A DNA stretch of 60,000 nt from Leptospira terpstrae serovar Hualin str. LT 11-33 = ATCC 700639 (GTDB lineage Bacteria; Spirochaetota; Leptospiria; Leptospirales; Leptospiraceae): contig NZ_AOGW02000008.1 in the NCBI RefSeq assembly GCF_000332495.1, positions 1 to 60,000 on the forward strand, given 5' to 3'. The stretch's first letter is position 1, and each line of letters opens with the position of its first letter. The translations under genes were made by a program, and so were the position numbers. The notes under the pieces were generated by a model. It saw only the letters and a list, made by a program, of their open reading frames with translations. It ran no database searches and was not told the origin of the DNA. Below, piece by piece: positions 1 to 8,304 of the stretch.

Positions 1-501
1 CAAAGGAGTGCATCTTTTTCCATCCCCAACAGTGAAATGACCTTTAAAATCAGCGCACCAAATATCATTGGGTCCGAGTGCATGCGAGAATGGTTGTTCG
101 ATGGATTGTTTACGGATCCTTCTTTTGGGAGGTTTGATAAGGTTGTTTTGTTTGAGAATACGACCTACAGTACTTGGATGTGGCCATTTTCTAATCATAT
201 GAAACCGAGCTGAGAGTGATGCTAGGAGTTTTCTTGCTCCCCACCTGGGATGGTCTTTTCTCTCTTGTAAAATTAGTTCAATGATTTTCTTTCGAGTTTG
301 GTGTGGATGGTATTTCGGTCTTCGGCTTTTGTCTTTTAACCCATCGATCCCATATAGTTTGTATTGCTTTAAATATTTATACCCCGTCACTCTACTGATA
401 TTGAATTCATGACAAAGGTCAGTGAGAGACCACCCACCACGTTTCCAAGCGACAACAAATTTCATTCTTTCTTCAAACACGTTTGTCTCCTTCCAAGCCA
501 T
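1..501 (-). mobile_element. IS481-family transposase, N-terminal part (cut by window edge)
   Basis: An open frame runs from an ATG at 501 down to the window edge (167 codons visible) and is missing from the ORF list because it has no stop in the window. Reading from the start there is a helix-turn-helix region (FVVAWKRGGWSLTDLCHEF and on), a basic linker, then the opening of an integrase-type DDE core with the motif WCADFKGHF followed by RCTPL. The first catalytic Asp would be the one in ADFKG. DFKG...RC.PLT is typical of IS481-family transposases. The C-terminal half and the distal inverted repeat lie outside the window. The proximal end of the element is probably near 594, next to CTAG. Confidence 0.85.
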
Positions 502-572
502 GACACACTCCTGGTGTGTACATCGTGTTCTGAATCGAAGAATTAAATTCTTGTTTGTAAAGGATGTTGTGA

Positions 573-1340
573 GATCAATTTGTAAGGGATGAAACTAGTA
601 CAGACCCGGGTGACAATAGTTACTTTATCCTATTTGCACTGATTGGTGGTGCTTTTATTTCTATTGGATCCCATGGAACCGACCTAATGCTTGTTCAGCG
701 AGTGATCGCTACAAAAAACTTAGTTTCAGGCCAAAAGATTTTGATTGGAAGTGGGATCGTTGTCCTCCTTCAATTTGTATTGTTTCTTTTGATTGGATCC
801 CTTCTTTATCTTTTTTATGCCGGCCAAACCATGGCTCCAGACAAGGTCTTTAGCCAATTCATTGTGAATGAAGTTCCTTCCCCCCTCCTTGGAATCCTTG
901 TGGCGGCCATCCTTGCCAGTGCCATGTCTACCCTTAGCTCTACCATCAACTCCCTCTCTCTCACTTGGGCCCGTGATTGGGGGATGGACCGCTGGTTTAG
1001 CCCACGTACCCTCTCTATATTTTTTGGACTCACTTTGTTTCTTTCAAGCCTTGTTCCTTATTTTCTCATCCAAACCTGGGAAAAAGGGATTCTGGAAATG
1101 GGTCTGACTATCTTTTCCTATACCCTAGGGCCATCCATTGCCGTTTTCTTTTTGGCTAAAGGAAAAGCAGAATTGCCCGTATCTAGCTTTGTATTTTCGG
1201 TTTTTTTTCTCACAAGCATCCTTCTTACCGTTGCCATTGGCCTTGGATTTAAAATTGCCTTTACCCTTCTCATCCCTATTGGTTTTGGAATCCAAATTTT
1301 CCTTGTACAAATTTCTCGCTTTGCTGTTAAAAAAAATTGA
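573..1340 (+). pseudogene. Sodium:solute symporter, C-terminal fragment cut by the IS
   Basis: The frame is open from 573. Symporter-like sequence starts at about 600 (DPGDNSYFILFALIGGAF) and runs through GSHGTDLMLVQR to a stop at 1338-1340. The SHGTD...VQR signature followed by several hydrophobic helices is characteristic of the SSS family of sodium-coupled transporters of the inner membrane. Only about 245 residues remain of a family usually near 450-550 residues, so at least the first half is missing. The IS481-type element lies directly upstream in the opposite orientation, and the natural explanation is insertional inactivation. An internal ATG exists at 687, but a product starting there would lack most transmembrane helices. 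The rest of the gene should lie beyond the far end of the IS. Confidence 0.7.
595..598. other. Possible IS target duplication CTAG
   Basis: CTAG sits between the IS-side non-coding sequence and the first recognisable symporter codons. IS481 itself is known to prefer and duplicate CTAG-type targets. The other IS end is not in the window, so the duplication cannot be confirmed. Confidence 0.3.
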
Positions 1341-1376
1341 CAGGAAGCTGCGGGTAAGTTCGTCTAAAAGATAACA

Positions 1377-1427
1377 ATGAAATTATCTGCTAACATTCAG
1401 TTACTACTCCTCCTCGAACTTTTATAG
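1377..1427 (+). CDS. Leucine leader peptide (attenuator peptide)
   Basis: A 16-codon frame, too short for ORF callers, encodes MKLSANIQLLLLLELL and stops at TAG. Eight of 16 residues are leucine, five of them consecutive (TTA CTA CTC CTC CTC). It is followed by an intrinsic terminator and then by a LeuA-type gene. This is the architecture of a leu attenuator: scarcity of charged tRNA-Leu stalls the ribosome in the Leu run and changes folding of the downstream RNA. The upstream boundary is tight. A TTGACA at 1337-1342 overlaps the symporter stop codon and may be its -35, but no convincing -10 was found at normal spacing. Confidence 0.85.
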   Translation: MKLSANIQLLLLLELL

Positions 1428-1487
1428 ATCGAGGGAGAACGTGCTGTGTGACAAAGCCCACTCCCAACCGGGAAGTGGGCTTTTTTT
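1410..1487 (+). promoter_or_regulatory. Transcription attenuator of the leuA-type gene
   Basis: Four segments can be drawn. Segment 1 (1410-1417, CTCCTCGA, inside the Leu codons) pairs with segment 2 (1429-1437, TCGAGGGAG, one bulge). The GGGAG of segment 2 (1433-1437) can instead pair with CTCCC (1461-1465), which is part of the left arm of the terminator. The terminator stem is 1453-1462 with 1474-1483, ending in a T run. Stalling in the Leu run would free segment 2, which would then block the terminator and allow read-through. The pairings are read from the sequence; the mechanism follows the known amino-acid attenuators. Confidence 0.75.
1453..1487 (+). terminator. Intrinsic terminator of the leu attenuator
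   Basis: Arms AAAGCCCACT (1453-1462) and AGTGGGCTTT (1474-1483) are perfectly complementary, and the T run continues to 1487. It lies 49 bp before the ATG of the synthase. Confidence 0.9.
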
Positions 1488-1535
1488 ATATTTGGTCCTC
1501 CTTCCGGTGGTAGTGGCAGCGGATGTGGAGGAACC

Positions 1536-2720
1536 ATGAAACCAAATCAAATTAAAATCCAAGACGTTACCTTACGGGACGGAAACCAAGCATTACGTAG
1601 ACCCTGGACCTTAGATGAAAAAATCGAAGTCTTTGATTTGTTAATCGAATTGAATGTCGATGGGATCGAAGTGGGTTTCCCCTCTTCCAATGAAACTGAG
1701 TTTGTTGCAAGTAAAACTCTAGCCAAACGAGCACAAGCTGGAATTCCGATTGCTGGATTGTCCCGCGCCAATGATACGGAAATAGCAAAAACATGGGAAG
1801 CCATCCAATATGCAAACAAACCTCGAATGCATATTGTTTATCCTGTCAGTGATTTTTCCATTCGCCATGTATTAAAAATTTCTGAATCCGAAGTGATCCA
1901 AAAAATCCAAAGATCTGTATCTTTTGCAAGGTCCATTGTTGGTCCGGATGTTGAGATTCAATTTTCTGGGGAACATTTTGGAGATGCGATTGAAAACTTT
2001 GCCTTCACCAAGGAAGCCTTCTTTGCTGCCATTGCTGCCGGCGCGAATATCATCAACTTACCCAATACAGTCGAACGATACAGGCCTATGGTATTTGTGA
2101 ATATGGTAAAGGAGATGAAAGATTTTATTGGGGATAGAGCCAAAGTTTCTGTGCACACACATAATGATTTAGGAATGGCAACTGCCACTTCTGTAGAATG
2201 TGTGTATGTAGGTGCAGAACAAATCGAAGTGGCATTGAATGGTCTAGGAGAACGAGCAGGAAATACTAATTTGTATGAAACAGCCATCGCCTTACACCAA
2301 AATGGCGAATCCTTAGGAATCAACTTCCAAAGAATTTATCCTACTGCTAAACGAATTGCCGAGATGACAGGGATTCCCATTGGAGAAAAAGCCCCAATTA
2401 TTGGAGAAGATATCTTCTCACATAGGTCAGGAATCCACCAAGATGGAGTAGCGAAGACCATAAAACAAACCAAAGGTGCTTACCGAACTTTTTCACCCGA
2501 ATTTGTTGGAAGAAATGATTCCGAAACCATCTCCTTTACCAACCAATCGGGGCATAGGGCCATTCAATTTTTATTGGAAAACCGAGGGATATTCGTTCCA
2601 AACGAAGAAATCCATAGATTGTTTGAAAAAGCCAAGGCAATTTCATCCAGAGAAAACAACCGAGAAATCACCGAAGCAGAGTTAGTGGATTTAGCAAGTC
2701 GTTTCATGATTATCTCCTGA
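1536..2720 (+). CDS. leuA: 2-isopropylmalate synthase-type enzyme (LeuA family), short form
   Basis: It condenses acetyl-CoA with a 2-oxoacid, most likely 2-ketoisovalerate, in the first committed step of leucine synthesis. The 394-residue protein is an HMGL-type TIM barrel. TLRDGNQ near residue 13 carries the metal-binding Asp, HTHNDLGMA around residue 208 carries the metal His pair, and NGLGERAGN follows. SGIHQDGV lies in the C-terminal linker. It ends soon after the linker and lacks the roughly 120-residue LeuA dimer (allosteric) domain of full-length enzymes. The start is supported by GGAGGA before the ATG. The Leu-rich attenuator upstream argues for a leucine role over homocitrate or citramalate synthase, which share the barrel. 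leuCD lie far away at 35.2-37.2 kb; no leuB is seen. Confidence 0.8.
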   Translation: MKPNQIKIQDVTLRDGNQALRRPWTLDEKIEVFDLLIELNVDGIEVGFPSSNETEFVASKTLAKRAQAGIPIAGLSRANDTEIAKTWEAIQYANKPRMHIVYPVSDFSIRHVLKISESEVIQKIQRSVSFARSIVGPDVEIQFSGEHFGDAIENFAFTKEAFFAAIAAGANIINLPNTVERYRPMVFVNMVKEMKDFIGDRAKVSVHTHNDLGMATATSVECVYVGAEQIEVALNGLGERAGNTNLYETAIALHQNGESLGINFQRIYPTAKRIAEMTGIPIGEKAPIIGEDIFSHRSGIHQDGVAKTIKQTKGAYRTFSPEFVGRNDSETISFTNQSGHRAIQFLLENRGIFVPNEEIHRLFEKAKAISSRENNREITEAELVDLASRFMIIS

Positions 2721-2770
2721 ACAAGGGGGGCTTTCGTCCAGAGAATCTTTTATGGGAATTCACTCGAATC

Positions 2771-2800
2771 ATTGACAAAACTTTGTCAATCTGCCATAAT
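2771..2800 (+). promoter_or_regulatory. Sigma70-type promoter overlapped by a palindromic operator
   Basis: TTGACA (2772-2777), a 17-bp spacer and CATAAT (2795-2800) make a near-consensus promoter 27 bp before the amidohydrolase start. The -35 lies inside a perfect inverted repeat, ATTGACAAA-AC-TTTGTCAAT (2771-2790), with 9-bp arms. Position and symmetry suggest a dimeric repressor site. Confidence 0.7.
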
Positions 2801-2826
2801 TTCGTTTGGTTTTTCTGGAGGTATTC

Positions 2827-4575
2827 ATGGCAGACACTCTCATCAAACAGGCGAGAATTTTTGACGGTAGCACAAATGCATCTTTTGTTGGTGATGTTAG
2901 AATTAGGGATGGAGTGGTCAGTTCTATCTCTAAAACAGAAATGAGTCCTAGTTCTGGGGAAACTGTAGTCGATGCCAAAGGTCTTTGGCTAACACCAGGG
3001 TTTATCGACTTTCATACCCACTACGATGCTGAGATCGAAATGGCACCTGATTTATCTGAGTCAGTTCGTCATGGAGTCACAACCATTTCTCTTGGAAGTT
3101 GTTCTTTAAGTTTAGCTGTGGGTGACCCTACAGACTTAGCAGATATGTTTAGCCGAGTGGAAGCGATTCCAAGAAAGAATGTTTTATCCATCCTCGAAAG
3201 TAAAAAAAATTGGAACTCGGCTTCTGAATATAAAAAACATCTAAATAGTATGCCACTGGGTCCCAATGTCACTTCGTTTGCAGGACACTCTGCCATTCGT
3301 GCCCATGTTATGGGACTCGAACGTTCCTTAACCAAAGGGGAAGTTCCCACAAAACAAGAGTTAGAGACAATGAACAAACTATTGGAAGAGGCACTAGACG
3401 CAGGGTTTATGGGTCTATCAATCAACACCCTTGTTTGGGATAAAATGGATGGGTCTAGATTTAGATCTCGCCCTCTTCCTTCTACATTTGCCAATTGGAG
3501 TGAATACCAATACCTAAACAAAACACTTCGAAAAAGAGGAAAAATATTCCAAGGTGTTCCCAATGTTTCTACAAAAATCAATGTTTTGATGTTCTTAAAA
3601 GAAGGTTTTGGTCTTTTTCGTAAACCACTCAAAACTACGATCATTTCTTTAATGGATGTTAAGTTTGATCCTGGATTGTATAAATTACTCGGTGTCATTG
3701 GTAGAATTACCAATACAATCTTTAGGTCTGACTTCAAATTCCAAGCCCTCCCAGAACCATTTGATTTGTATGCCGATGGAATGGATGTAGTAGTTTTTGA
3801 AGAGTTTGCGGCAGGTGCAAAAGCAAATCATATTGAAGATGAGTTGGAAAGAAAACAATTAATGAAAGATCCAACTTACCGGTCTTGGTTTAAACGCCAA
3901 TGGACCAATTGGTTTTTACCTCGTGTTTTCCATAGAAACTTTCGGGAAACAAAAATCGTAGATGCTCCCGACAAATCACTGATTGGCAAATCCATTGATG
4001 ATGTTGCGAAAGAAAGAGGAGTTCATTCTGTCACAGCTTTCTTAGATTTAGTGGCCGAACACGGAAACAAAGTGCGTTGGTATACTGTTATGGCAAACCA
4101 CAGAAAGGAACCATTACAAAAAATTGTTTCCTATCCCGACATCCTCATAGGATTTTCTGATGCTGGTGCTCACTTAAGGGGAATGGCTCATTATAACTTT
4201 CCTCTCCGAATGTTAAAGTTGGTACGTGATGCAGAGTTAGAAAATAAGCCGTTTATGACATTAGAGAGAGCAGTTAATCGTCTAACAGGAGAAATTGGTG
4301 ATTGGTTTGGAATTGACGCAGGTTATATCAAAGAAGGAAAAAGAGCAGATTTAGTACTGATTGATCCTACAAAACTTGACGACTCCCTTGCCAAAGACGT
4401 AGAAGCACCCATGCCTTTTATGGAAGACTTCAATCGTTGGGTCAGACGTAACGATGATACAATCAAAAAAGTATACATCAACGGAAAACTTGCTGTGGAT
4501 CAGGGGAAACCTGTGGCATCCCTTGGAAAAGAAAAGGGGTATGGCAGCTTTTTAGAATCTACTATCGGCACTTAA
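2827..4575 (+). CDS. Amidohydrolase-family enzyme, N-acyl-D-amino-acid deacylase-like
   Basis: This is a zinc-type amidohydrolase of about 582 residues in the D-aminoacylase group. It would remove acyl groups from N-acyl-D-amino acids or related amides; the true substrate is unknown. The small N-terminal beta-sandwich is followed by TPGFIDFHTHYD, with the metal-binding HTH at residues 63-65. Next come GVTTISLGSC, the FSDAGAHL motif late in the barrel, and a C-terminal return to the sandwich (GKRADLVLIDP). No signal peptide is visible, so it is probably cytoplasmic. The start at 2827 is preferred over the upstream in-frame ATG at 2806 because CTGGAGG lies just before it and the upstream ATG sits close to the promoter. 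It is monocistronic behind the palindromic promoter. Confidence 0.75.
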   Translation: MADTLIKQARIFDGSTNASFVGDVRIRDGVVSSISKTEMSPSSGETVVDAKGLWLTPGFIDFHTHYDAEIEMAPDLSESVRHGVTTISLGSCSLSLAVGDPTDLADMFSRVEAIPRKNVLSILESKKNWNSASEYKKHLNSMPLGPNVTSFAGHSAIRAHVMGLERSLTKGEVPTKQELETMNKLLEEALDAGFMGLSINTLVWDKMDGSRFRSRPLPSTFANWSEYQYLNKTLRKRGKIFQGVPNVSTKINVLMFLKEGFGLFRKPLKTTIISLMDVKFDPGLYKLLGVIGRITNTIFRSDFKFQALPEPFDLYADGMDVVVFEEFAAGAKANHIEDELERKQLMKDPTYRSWFKRQWTNWFLPRVFHRNFRETKIVDAPDKSLIGKSIDDVAKERGVHSVTAFLDLVAEHGNKVRWYTVMANHRKEPLQKIVSYPDILIGFSDAGAHLRGMAHYNFPLRMLKLVRDAELENKPFMTLERAVNRLTGEIGDWFGIDAGYIKEGKRADLVLIDPTKLDDSLAKDVEAPMPFMEDFNRWVRRNDDTIKKVYINGKLAVDQGKPVASLGKEKGYGSFLESTIGT

Positions 4576-4587
4576 AAAAGATTTGCG

Positions 4588-4622
4588 GTTGGATACAGAA
4601 AGTCTTAATCTCTGTATCCAAC
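4588..4622 (+). terminator. Perfect 12-bp hairpin abutting the next start codon
   Basis: GTTGGATACAGA (4588-4599) pairs perfectly with TCTGTATCCAAC (4611-4622) across an 11-nt loop. It ends on the base before the ATG of the next gene and has no T run. It may end the amidohydrolase transcript or act on translation of the next gene. Confidence 0.5.
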
Positions 4623-5420
4623 ATGGTAATCTCAAAAAATCGACTCAAGCCTCTATTCCTACTTAGCCTTTCTTTATTTTTTGTCCAATGTTCCTCATCC
4701 AAATCAATGGAGAGGGAGAGACCAATGAGCCGGTCATACGGTGAAGCCGAAGATTATGCGCCTTCATCTGCGTCGCCCTCACCCAAAACAGAAACGACTC
4801 AAACTGAACTGAAAGTTCAAAAAAGAATGATGGTGTATTCTGTGAATGTCAATTTGCAATCAAAGGAAATTGAGTCCAAGGTTACAGAAATCATCAAACT
4901 TGCAGAGTCTTATGGTGGTTATGCGCTTCAATACAGTTCCAATGGAGTCGTACAATTAAAAATTCCGGCAGAAAAGTTAAAACAGTTTTTGTTTACTCTA
5001 AGGAACCAATCACAAAACTATTCGGAAGATGTTTCGGCAAAAGATGTGACAGAAGATTATACTGATACAGAAATTCGAATGGAGAATGCACAAAAAATGA
5101 GACTTCGACTTTTGGAAGTTCTAAAAGCGGCCAAAACAGTGGAAGAAATTTTAAAAGTAGAAGCAGAACTTAATAAAGTTTCAGAAGCCATAGAAAGATG
5201 GGAAGGAAGGTTGAAATACCTTGCAAGCTCCGTACAACTTTCTTCTGTCCAAGTCCGAGTACTTCAAAAATGGGAACCTGTGGTTCAAAAAGAATACCAA
5301 CCAGGTCCATTGGGTTATCCTTTTTACTGGCTCTATCTTGGACTTGGGAAAGTAAAAGATGGAATTATTTGGATGTTTGTCCAAGAGATTCCTAAAGAAA
5401 AAACAGAAATCCCTGATTAA
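4623..5420 (+). CDS. DUF4349-type lipoprotein
   Basis: A 265-residue lipoprotein. The N-terminus has a basic start, a hydrophobic stretch and a lipobox ending FFVQC at about residue 23, followed by a low-complexity Ser/Pro linker. From about residue 68 (MMVYSVNVNL) it matches the DUF4349 pattern. It has an alpha/beta segment ending in VQLKIPAEKL, then a long helical coiled-coil stretch (residues 135-190, rich in Glu and Lys), then a return strand. A C-terminal hydrophobic segment (WLYLGLGKVKDGIIWMFV) may be a membrane or re-entrant helix. Function in this family is unknown. No ribosome-binding site is visible because a hairpin occupies that place. Confidence 0.7.
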   Translation: MVISKNRLKPLFLLSLSLFFVQCSSSKSMERERPMSRSYGEAEDYAPSSASPSPKTETTQTELKVQKRMMVYSVNVNLQSKEIESKVTEIIKLAESYGGYALQYSSNGVVQLKIPAEKLKQFLFTLRNQSQNYSEDVSAKDVTEDYTDTEIRMENAQKMRLRLLEVLKAAKTVEEILKVEAELNKVSEAIERWEGRLKYLASSVQLSSVQVRVLQKWEPVVQKEYQPGPLGYPFYWLYLGLGKVKDGIIWMFVQEIPKEKTEIPD

Positions 5421-5462
5421 TAAAAATTAAACATATCCCGACTAATGGGCGCTTAACGAAAT

Positions 5463-6029
5463 TTAGTTTTTGATTATGCGCTCTGCAGAAGAAACCATCT
5501 GCGACTTCATTCGTTCAATGACTTTCCTATCTTTAGTTAAAGCATACAACCGAAGTCCACCCAAATAACTCATATACAATTCATAACTTAATGATTTTAC
5601 CAGGTCTTGTCTCAAGTTTGGGGCAAAGTTTAAAATACAAGTTTCGACAGTTTCTAAAACATGATGTACGGCTTTGTTTCTGTAGGTATCAAATTGACTT
5701 AAGTGGGAAATTTCTCCGGAAAAAAGGGCAATGGGACAATCCTTTCTAGAAGTATTTCTTTGGTTTCTGACAATAAAATTGACCCATTTTTCAATGAAGT
5801 CAGGCATATCATTTGCTTTTGCCAATACCTTTAACATAACAATCCTTTGTTGCTCGGAAAGATAGTTTAGGTATTCAAATCCAATATCATCTTTTGATTT
5901 AAAATGATCGTATAAAGTTTTTTTATAGGCGCCCGCTTTGTCTAAAATCTCTGCAATTCCAGTCGCTTGGAATCCTTTTTCACGAAACAAAGCAAAGGAA
6001 CTTTCTAAGATTTTCTGTTTGGGTTTCAA
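5463..6029 (-). CDS. TetR/AcrR-family transcriptional regulator
   Basis: A 188-residue regulator with the classical TetR N-terminal helix-turn-helix: ILESSFALFREKGFQATGIAEIL, then a recognition helix ending KKTLYDHFKSKDD (residues 7-50). The C-terminal two-thirds is an all-helical ligand and dimer domain with Cys residues at about 98 and 132. It most likely represses a nearby or own promoter; its ligand is unknown. It converges on the DUF4349 gene and lies 35 bp downstream of the phosphatase gene on the same strand, so the two may be co-transcribed. Confidence 0.85.
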   Translation of the reverse strand: MKPKQKILESSFALFREKGFQATGIAEILDKAGAYKKTLYDHFKSKDDIGFEYLNYLSEQQRIVMLKVLAKANDMPDFIEKWVNFIVRNQRNTSRKDCPIALFSGEISHLSQFDTYRNKAVHHVLETVETCILNFAPNLRQDLVKSLSYELYMSYLGGLRLYALTKDRKVIERMKSQMVSSAERIIKN

Positions 6030-6064
6030 AATGAGTTACCTCTTATTGTTTCTTAAAAATGTTT

Positions 6065-7123
6065 TTATTTAGAATCATTTTGATTGTATTCAAGGACTAC
6101 ATTCCCAATTTTGTCTTTGATCTGGGAACGCCAAACCAATTTTCCTGCTTTCAGTTGAATCAATAAGGTTCCATAGTTTTCGTCTTTAAAAGCAGAGCCA
6201 AGTTTAAATTCAGAATCGTATTCCAATGGCAGAAATGATAAAGGGACATTGAGGGAACTAGAAGTGATTTCTATTAACTTACGTTTTTCAGAGAATGGAT
6301 ATTCGTAAATTTCCGCAATGTGACGGTCCCCAGAAAGAATGACCAAATCGGAAGTTTTGGCTGAATCAAAAAGTTGAAATAGACGATCCCTTTCTTTGGG
6401 AAAATTTCCCCATTTCTCAAATGGTTGTTCTGTGGGGATCACCTGAATTCCAGAAACAAAAACAAGTAGGTCCGATGGTTTCGCCAATTCATCTTCCAAC
6501 CACTTCCATTGTTCTTCTCCAAGAATTGTCGCAGCCTCATCGTCATTAGGATTGTATTGGCTTTTACCTGTAAAATAGGACCAAAACTTTCTTTTTAAAG
6601 GCGAACGAAAAAATCGAGTGTCTGGGATTACAAAATGAACTTTTTTGTTTTGGAATGTGAGAAAGTAAGAGTGAAAGATTCCCCTCCCCTCCTTTGTTCC
6701 CAATTTTTGACCTTGGGGCATTAATGATCCCATTTGGGAAATAAAAACCTCGCGGCTTTTTTCTTTATCTACGTATTCACCACCGCTATCATTGATACCA
6801 TAATCATGATCATCCCAAACAGCAAGGATTTTGGATTTTGAAAGTATACTCTTCCACTCTGGCCGAGCAAATTGTTTTTTGTAAGCAGGTATCTTTTCTT
6901 TGGCAACCAAACTATCGGCATAAATATTATCACCTAACAAAAGGATAAGATCAAAGGATTCACTTTTCCACTGGGTCAAAATTGGACTTTCCTTGTCTTG
7001 GTGCAAACAAGATCCAAAACCAATGTTTAGACTTTTGGTATCTTTTCCCTCGACACGAAATGAAAAGATGATCACAAACGCAATGGATAGGATCAAAGAA
7101 AAAAAAGGTGATAGTAATTTCAT
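6065..7123 (-). CDS. PhoD-like metallophosphatase, exported
   Basis: A 352-residue protein with an N-terminal signal or anchor segment (LLSPFFSLILSIAFVIIFSF), so exported or membrane-bound. The metallophosphatase motifs appear in order: GFGSCLHQ, LLLGDNIYAD (metal Asp), AVWDDHDYG (the PhoD-type DDHD motif) and LSGDRHIAE near residue 265. The PhoD group hydrolyses phosphate mono- or diesters with Fe/Ca or related metals; the substrate here is not knowable from sequence. It lacks the long N-terminal domain of some PhoD enzymes and is on the short side. It is the first gene of a likely pair with the TetR regulator. Confidence 0.75.
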   Translation of the reverse strand: MKLLSPFFSLILSIAFVIIFSFRVEGKDTKSLNIGFGSCLHQDKESPILTQWKSESFDLILLLGDNIYADSLVAKEKIPAYKKQFARPEWKSILSKSKILAVWDDHDYGINDSGGEYVDKEKSREVFISQMGSLMPQGQKLGTKEGRGIFHSYFLTFQNKKVHFVIPDTRFFRSPLKRKFWSYFTGKSQYNPNDDEAATILGEEQWKWLEDELAKPSDLLVFVSGIQVIPTEQPFEKWGNFPKERDRLFQLFDSAKTSDLVILSGDRHIAEIYEYPFSEKRKLIEITSSSLNVPLSFLPLEYDSEFKLGSAFKDENYGTLLIQLKAGKLVWRSQIKDKIGNVVLEYNQNDSK

Positions 7124-7197
7124 ATTGAATTCACGAAAAACTTAGAAGATGTTTCTAATTCTTGGGGAATTTTTCCTATTCGTCAATCGGAAATCTT

Positions 7198-7722
7198 CTA
7201 ACGACCTCTCATATATAACCCATAAGGATACATTGAATTATAATATCCGGTGTTATTTCGCATTACTTGCCCGCTGTATATATTGCGATAGGTATACGTA
7301 GGATAAAACCAAGGATAATCTCTTCGATGAAAAGAATTACTATATAGAATCACATCTTGGTAATATTCATTGTTTACATGTAACCCATATATATACCCAG
7401 TCACTGGCCATTCCACAGGGAAAAAATCTCCGGCTACTTGAACTTCAGTTTCCTGATACATGTCCCTTCCTGATCGTCTATCCCCAATTGAACATGGTTC
7501 CATCCGGCTAGGGACAGGGCCTTCCATCAGCACCAAACACTCAGAATTGTATCCATATTTTTCGGCATAAGCCAGTTGTTGGTGAGGCCGAAGATGTGCA
7601 GTCTGATAAAATCCTCTCATTGCTGTTTTTTTATCTAACGTGCTACATTTGAGAATTAATCCTAATATCAAAACTTGAATTAACAATCGCAAAACTATGG
7701 TTTTGTGAAAATAAGAATTCAT
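7198..7722 (-). CDS. Putative lipoprotein, paralogue of its upstream neighbour
   Basis: The protein has 174 residues from the ATG at 7722, preferred over the longer frame starting at 7779 because GGTGAGG lies just upstream and the signal peptide then starts properly (hydrophobic stretch ending LILGLILKC). The mature part has no recognised domain and is rich in Tyr, especially near the C-terminus. It shares motifs with the protein encoded just upstream: SECL near the N-terminus, and Y-x-D-V ... F-H-x-R further on. It is probably surface or periplasmic and probably arose by tandem duplication. Function unknown. Confidence 0.6.
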   Translation of the reverse strand: MNSYFHKTIVLRLLIQVLILGLILKCSTLDKKTAMRGFYQTAHLRPHQQLAYAEKYGYNSECLVLMEGPVPSRMEPCSIGDRRSGRDMYQETEVQVAGDFFPVEWPVTGYIYGLHVNNEYYQDVILYSNSFHRRDYPWFYPTYTYRNIYSGQVMRNNTGYYNSMYPYGLYMRGR

Positions 7723-7729
7723 TAGAACC

Positions 7730-8182
7730 TCACCTAGAATACTGAATCGTTGGAATTTTTCCTGAATGTCTTTCCGCATGACTCTGTTGCATGGATTGTC
7801 TTAATATATTCTCTTTTAAGGAACGGTTGTGGAAAGGCCCTCGCCCGAGTGTGACATCTTTATAAAATTCCAAATTGGCATGACCTACCCGAACATATCC
7901 AGGAATGATCGTTATATAGGAAGAAGGTTCCTTTAGGGGTTCGTTCGAAATATATCCCACCCGATTTTCTCTTCCTCCCACATAACAATAACTTATGCGC
8001 GGAAATGGATATTGTGCGTTAGCAGGTAAGAGACATTCAGAAGATTCCCCCGTTTCTGTAATCACAAGATTTTGGTGATACCCCTTGTCGTATGGAGGAG
8101 GATTTTTAATCCCCAAAATCAACATTCTGTCAAGGCTTGTGCAATGAACCGTAAGGAATAGAATCACAACGATGAATTTCAT
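7730..8182 (-). CDS. Putative lipoprotein, paralogue of its downstream neighbour
   Basis: A 150-residue protein with a short signal peptide ending FLTVHC (Cys14). The mature part keeps the pair's shared landmarks: SSECLL, a second Cys in ISYCYVGGREN, and FYKDVTLGRGPFHNRS. No known domain is recognised. The next paralogue starts 7 bp downstream, so the two form a transcription unit. Function unknown. Confidence 0.6.
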   Translation of the reverse strand: MKFIVVILFLTVHCTSLDRMLILGIKNPPPYDKGYHQNLVITETGESSECLLPANAQYPFPRISYCYVGGRENRVGYISNEPLKEPSSYITIIPGYVRVGHANLEFYKDVTLGRGPFHNRSLKENILRQSMQQSHAERHSGKIPTIQYSR

Positions 8183-8304
8183 GATTGCATTATAGCGACA
8201 AACTAACAGCTATGCGATGGGGGGTATCCGCAATTGCGGAAACTACCTAGTGCCAAGGAAACTTTTTATGAATAAAAGAAAAGTCACCTTGGCGAAAATT
8301 TAGA

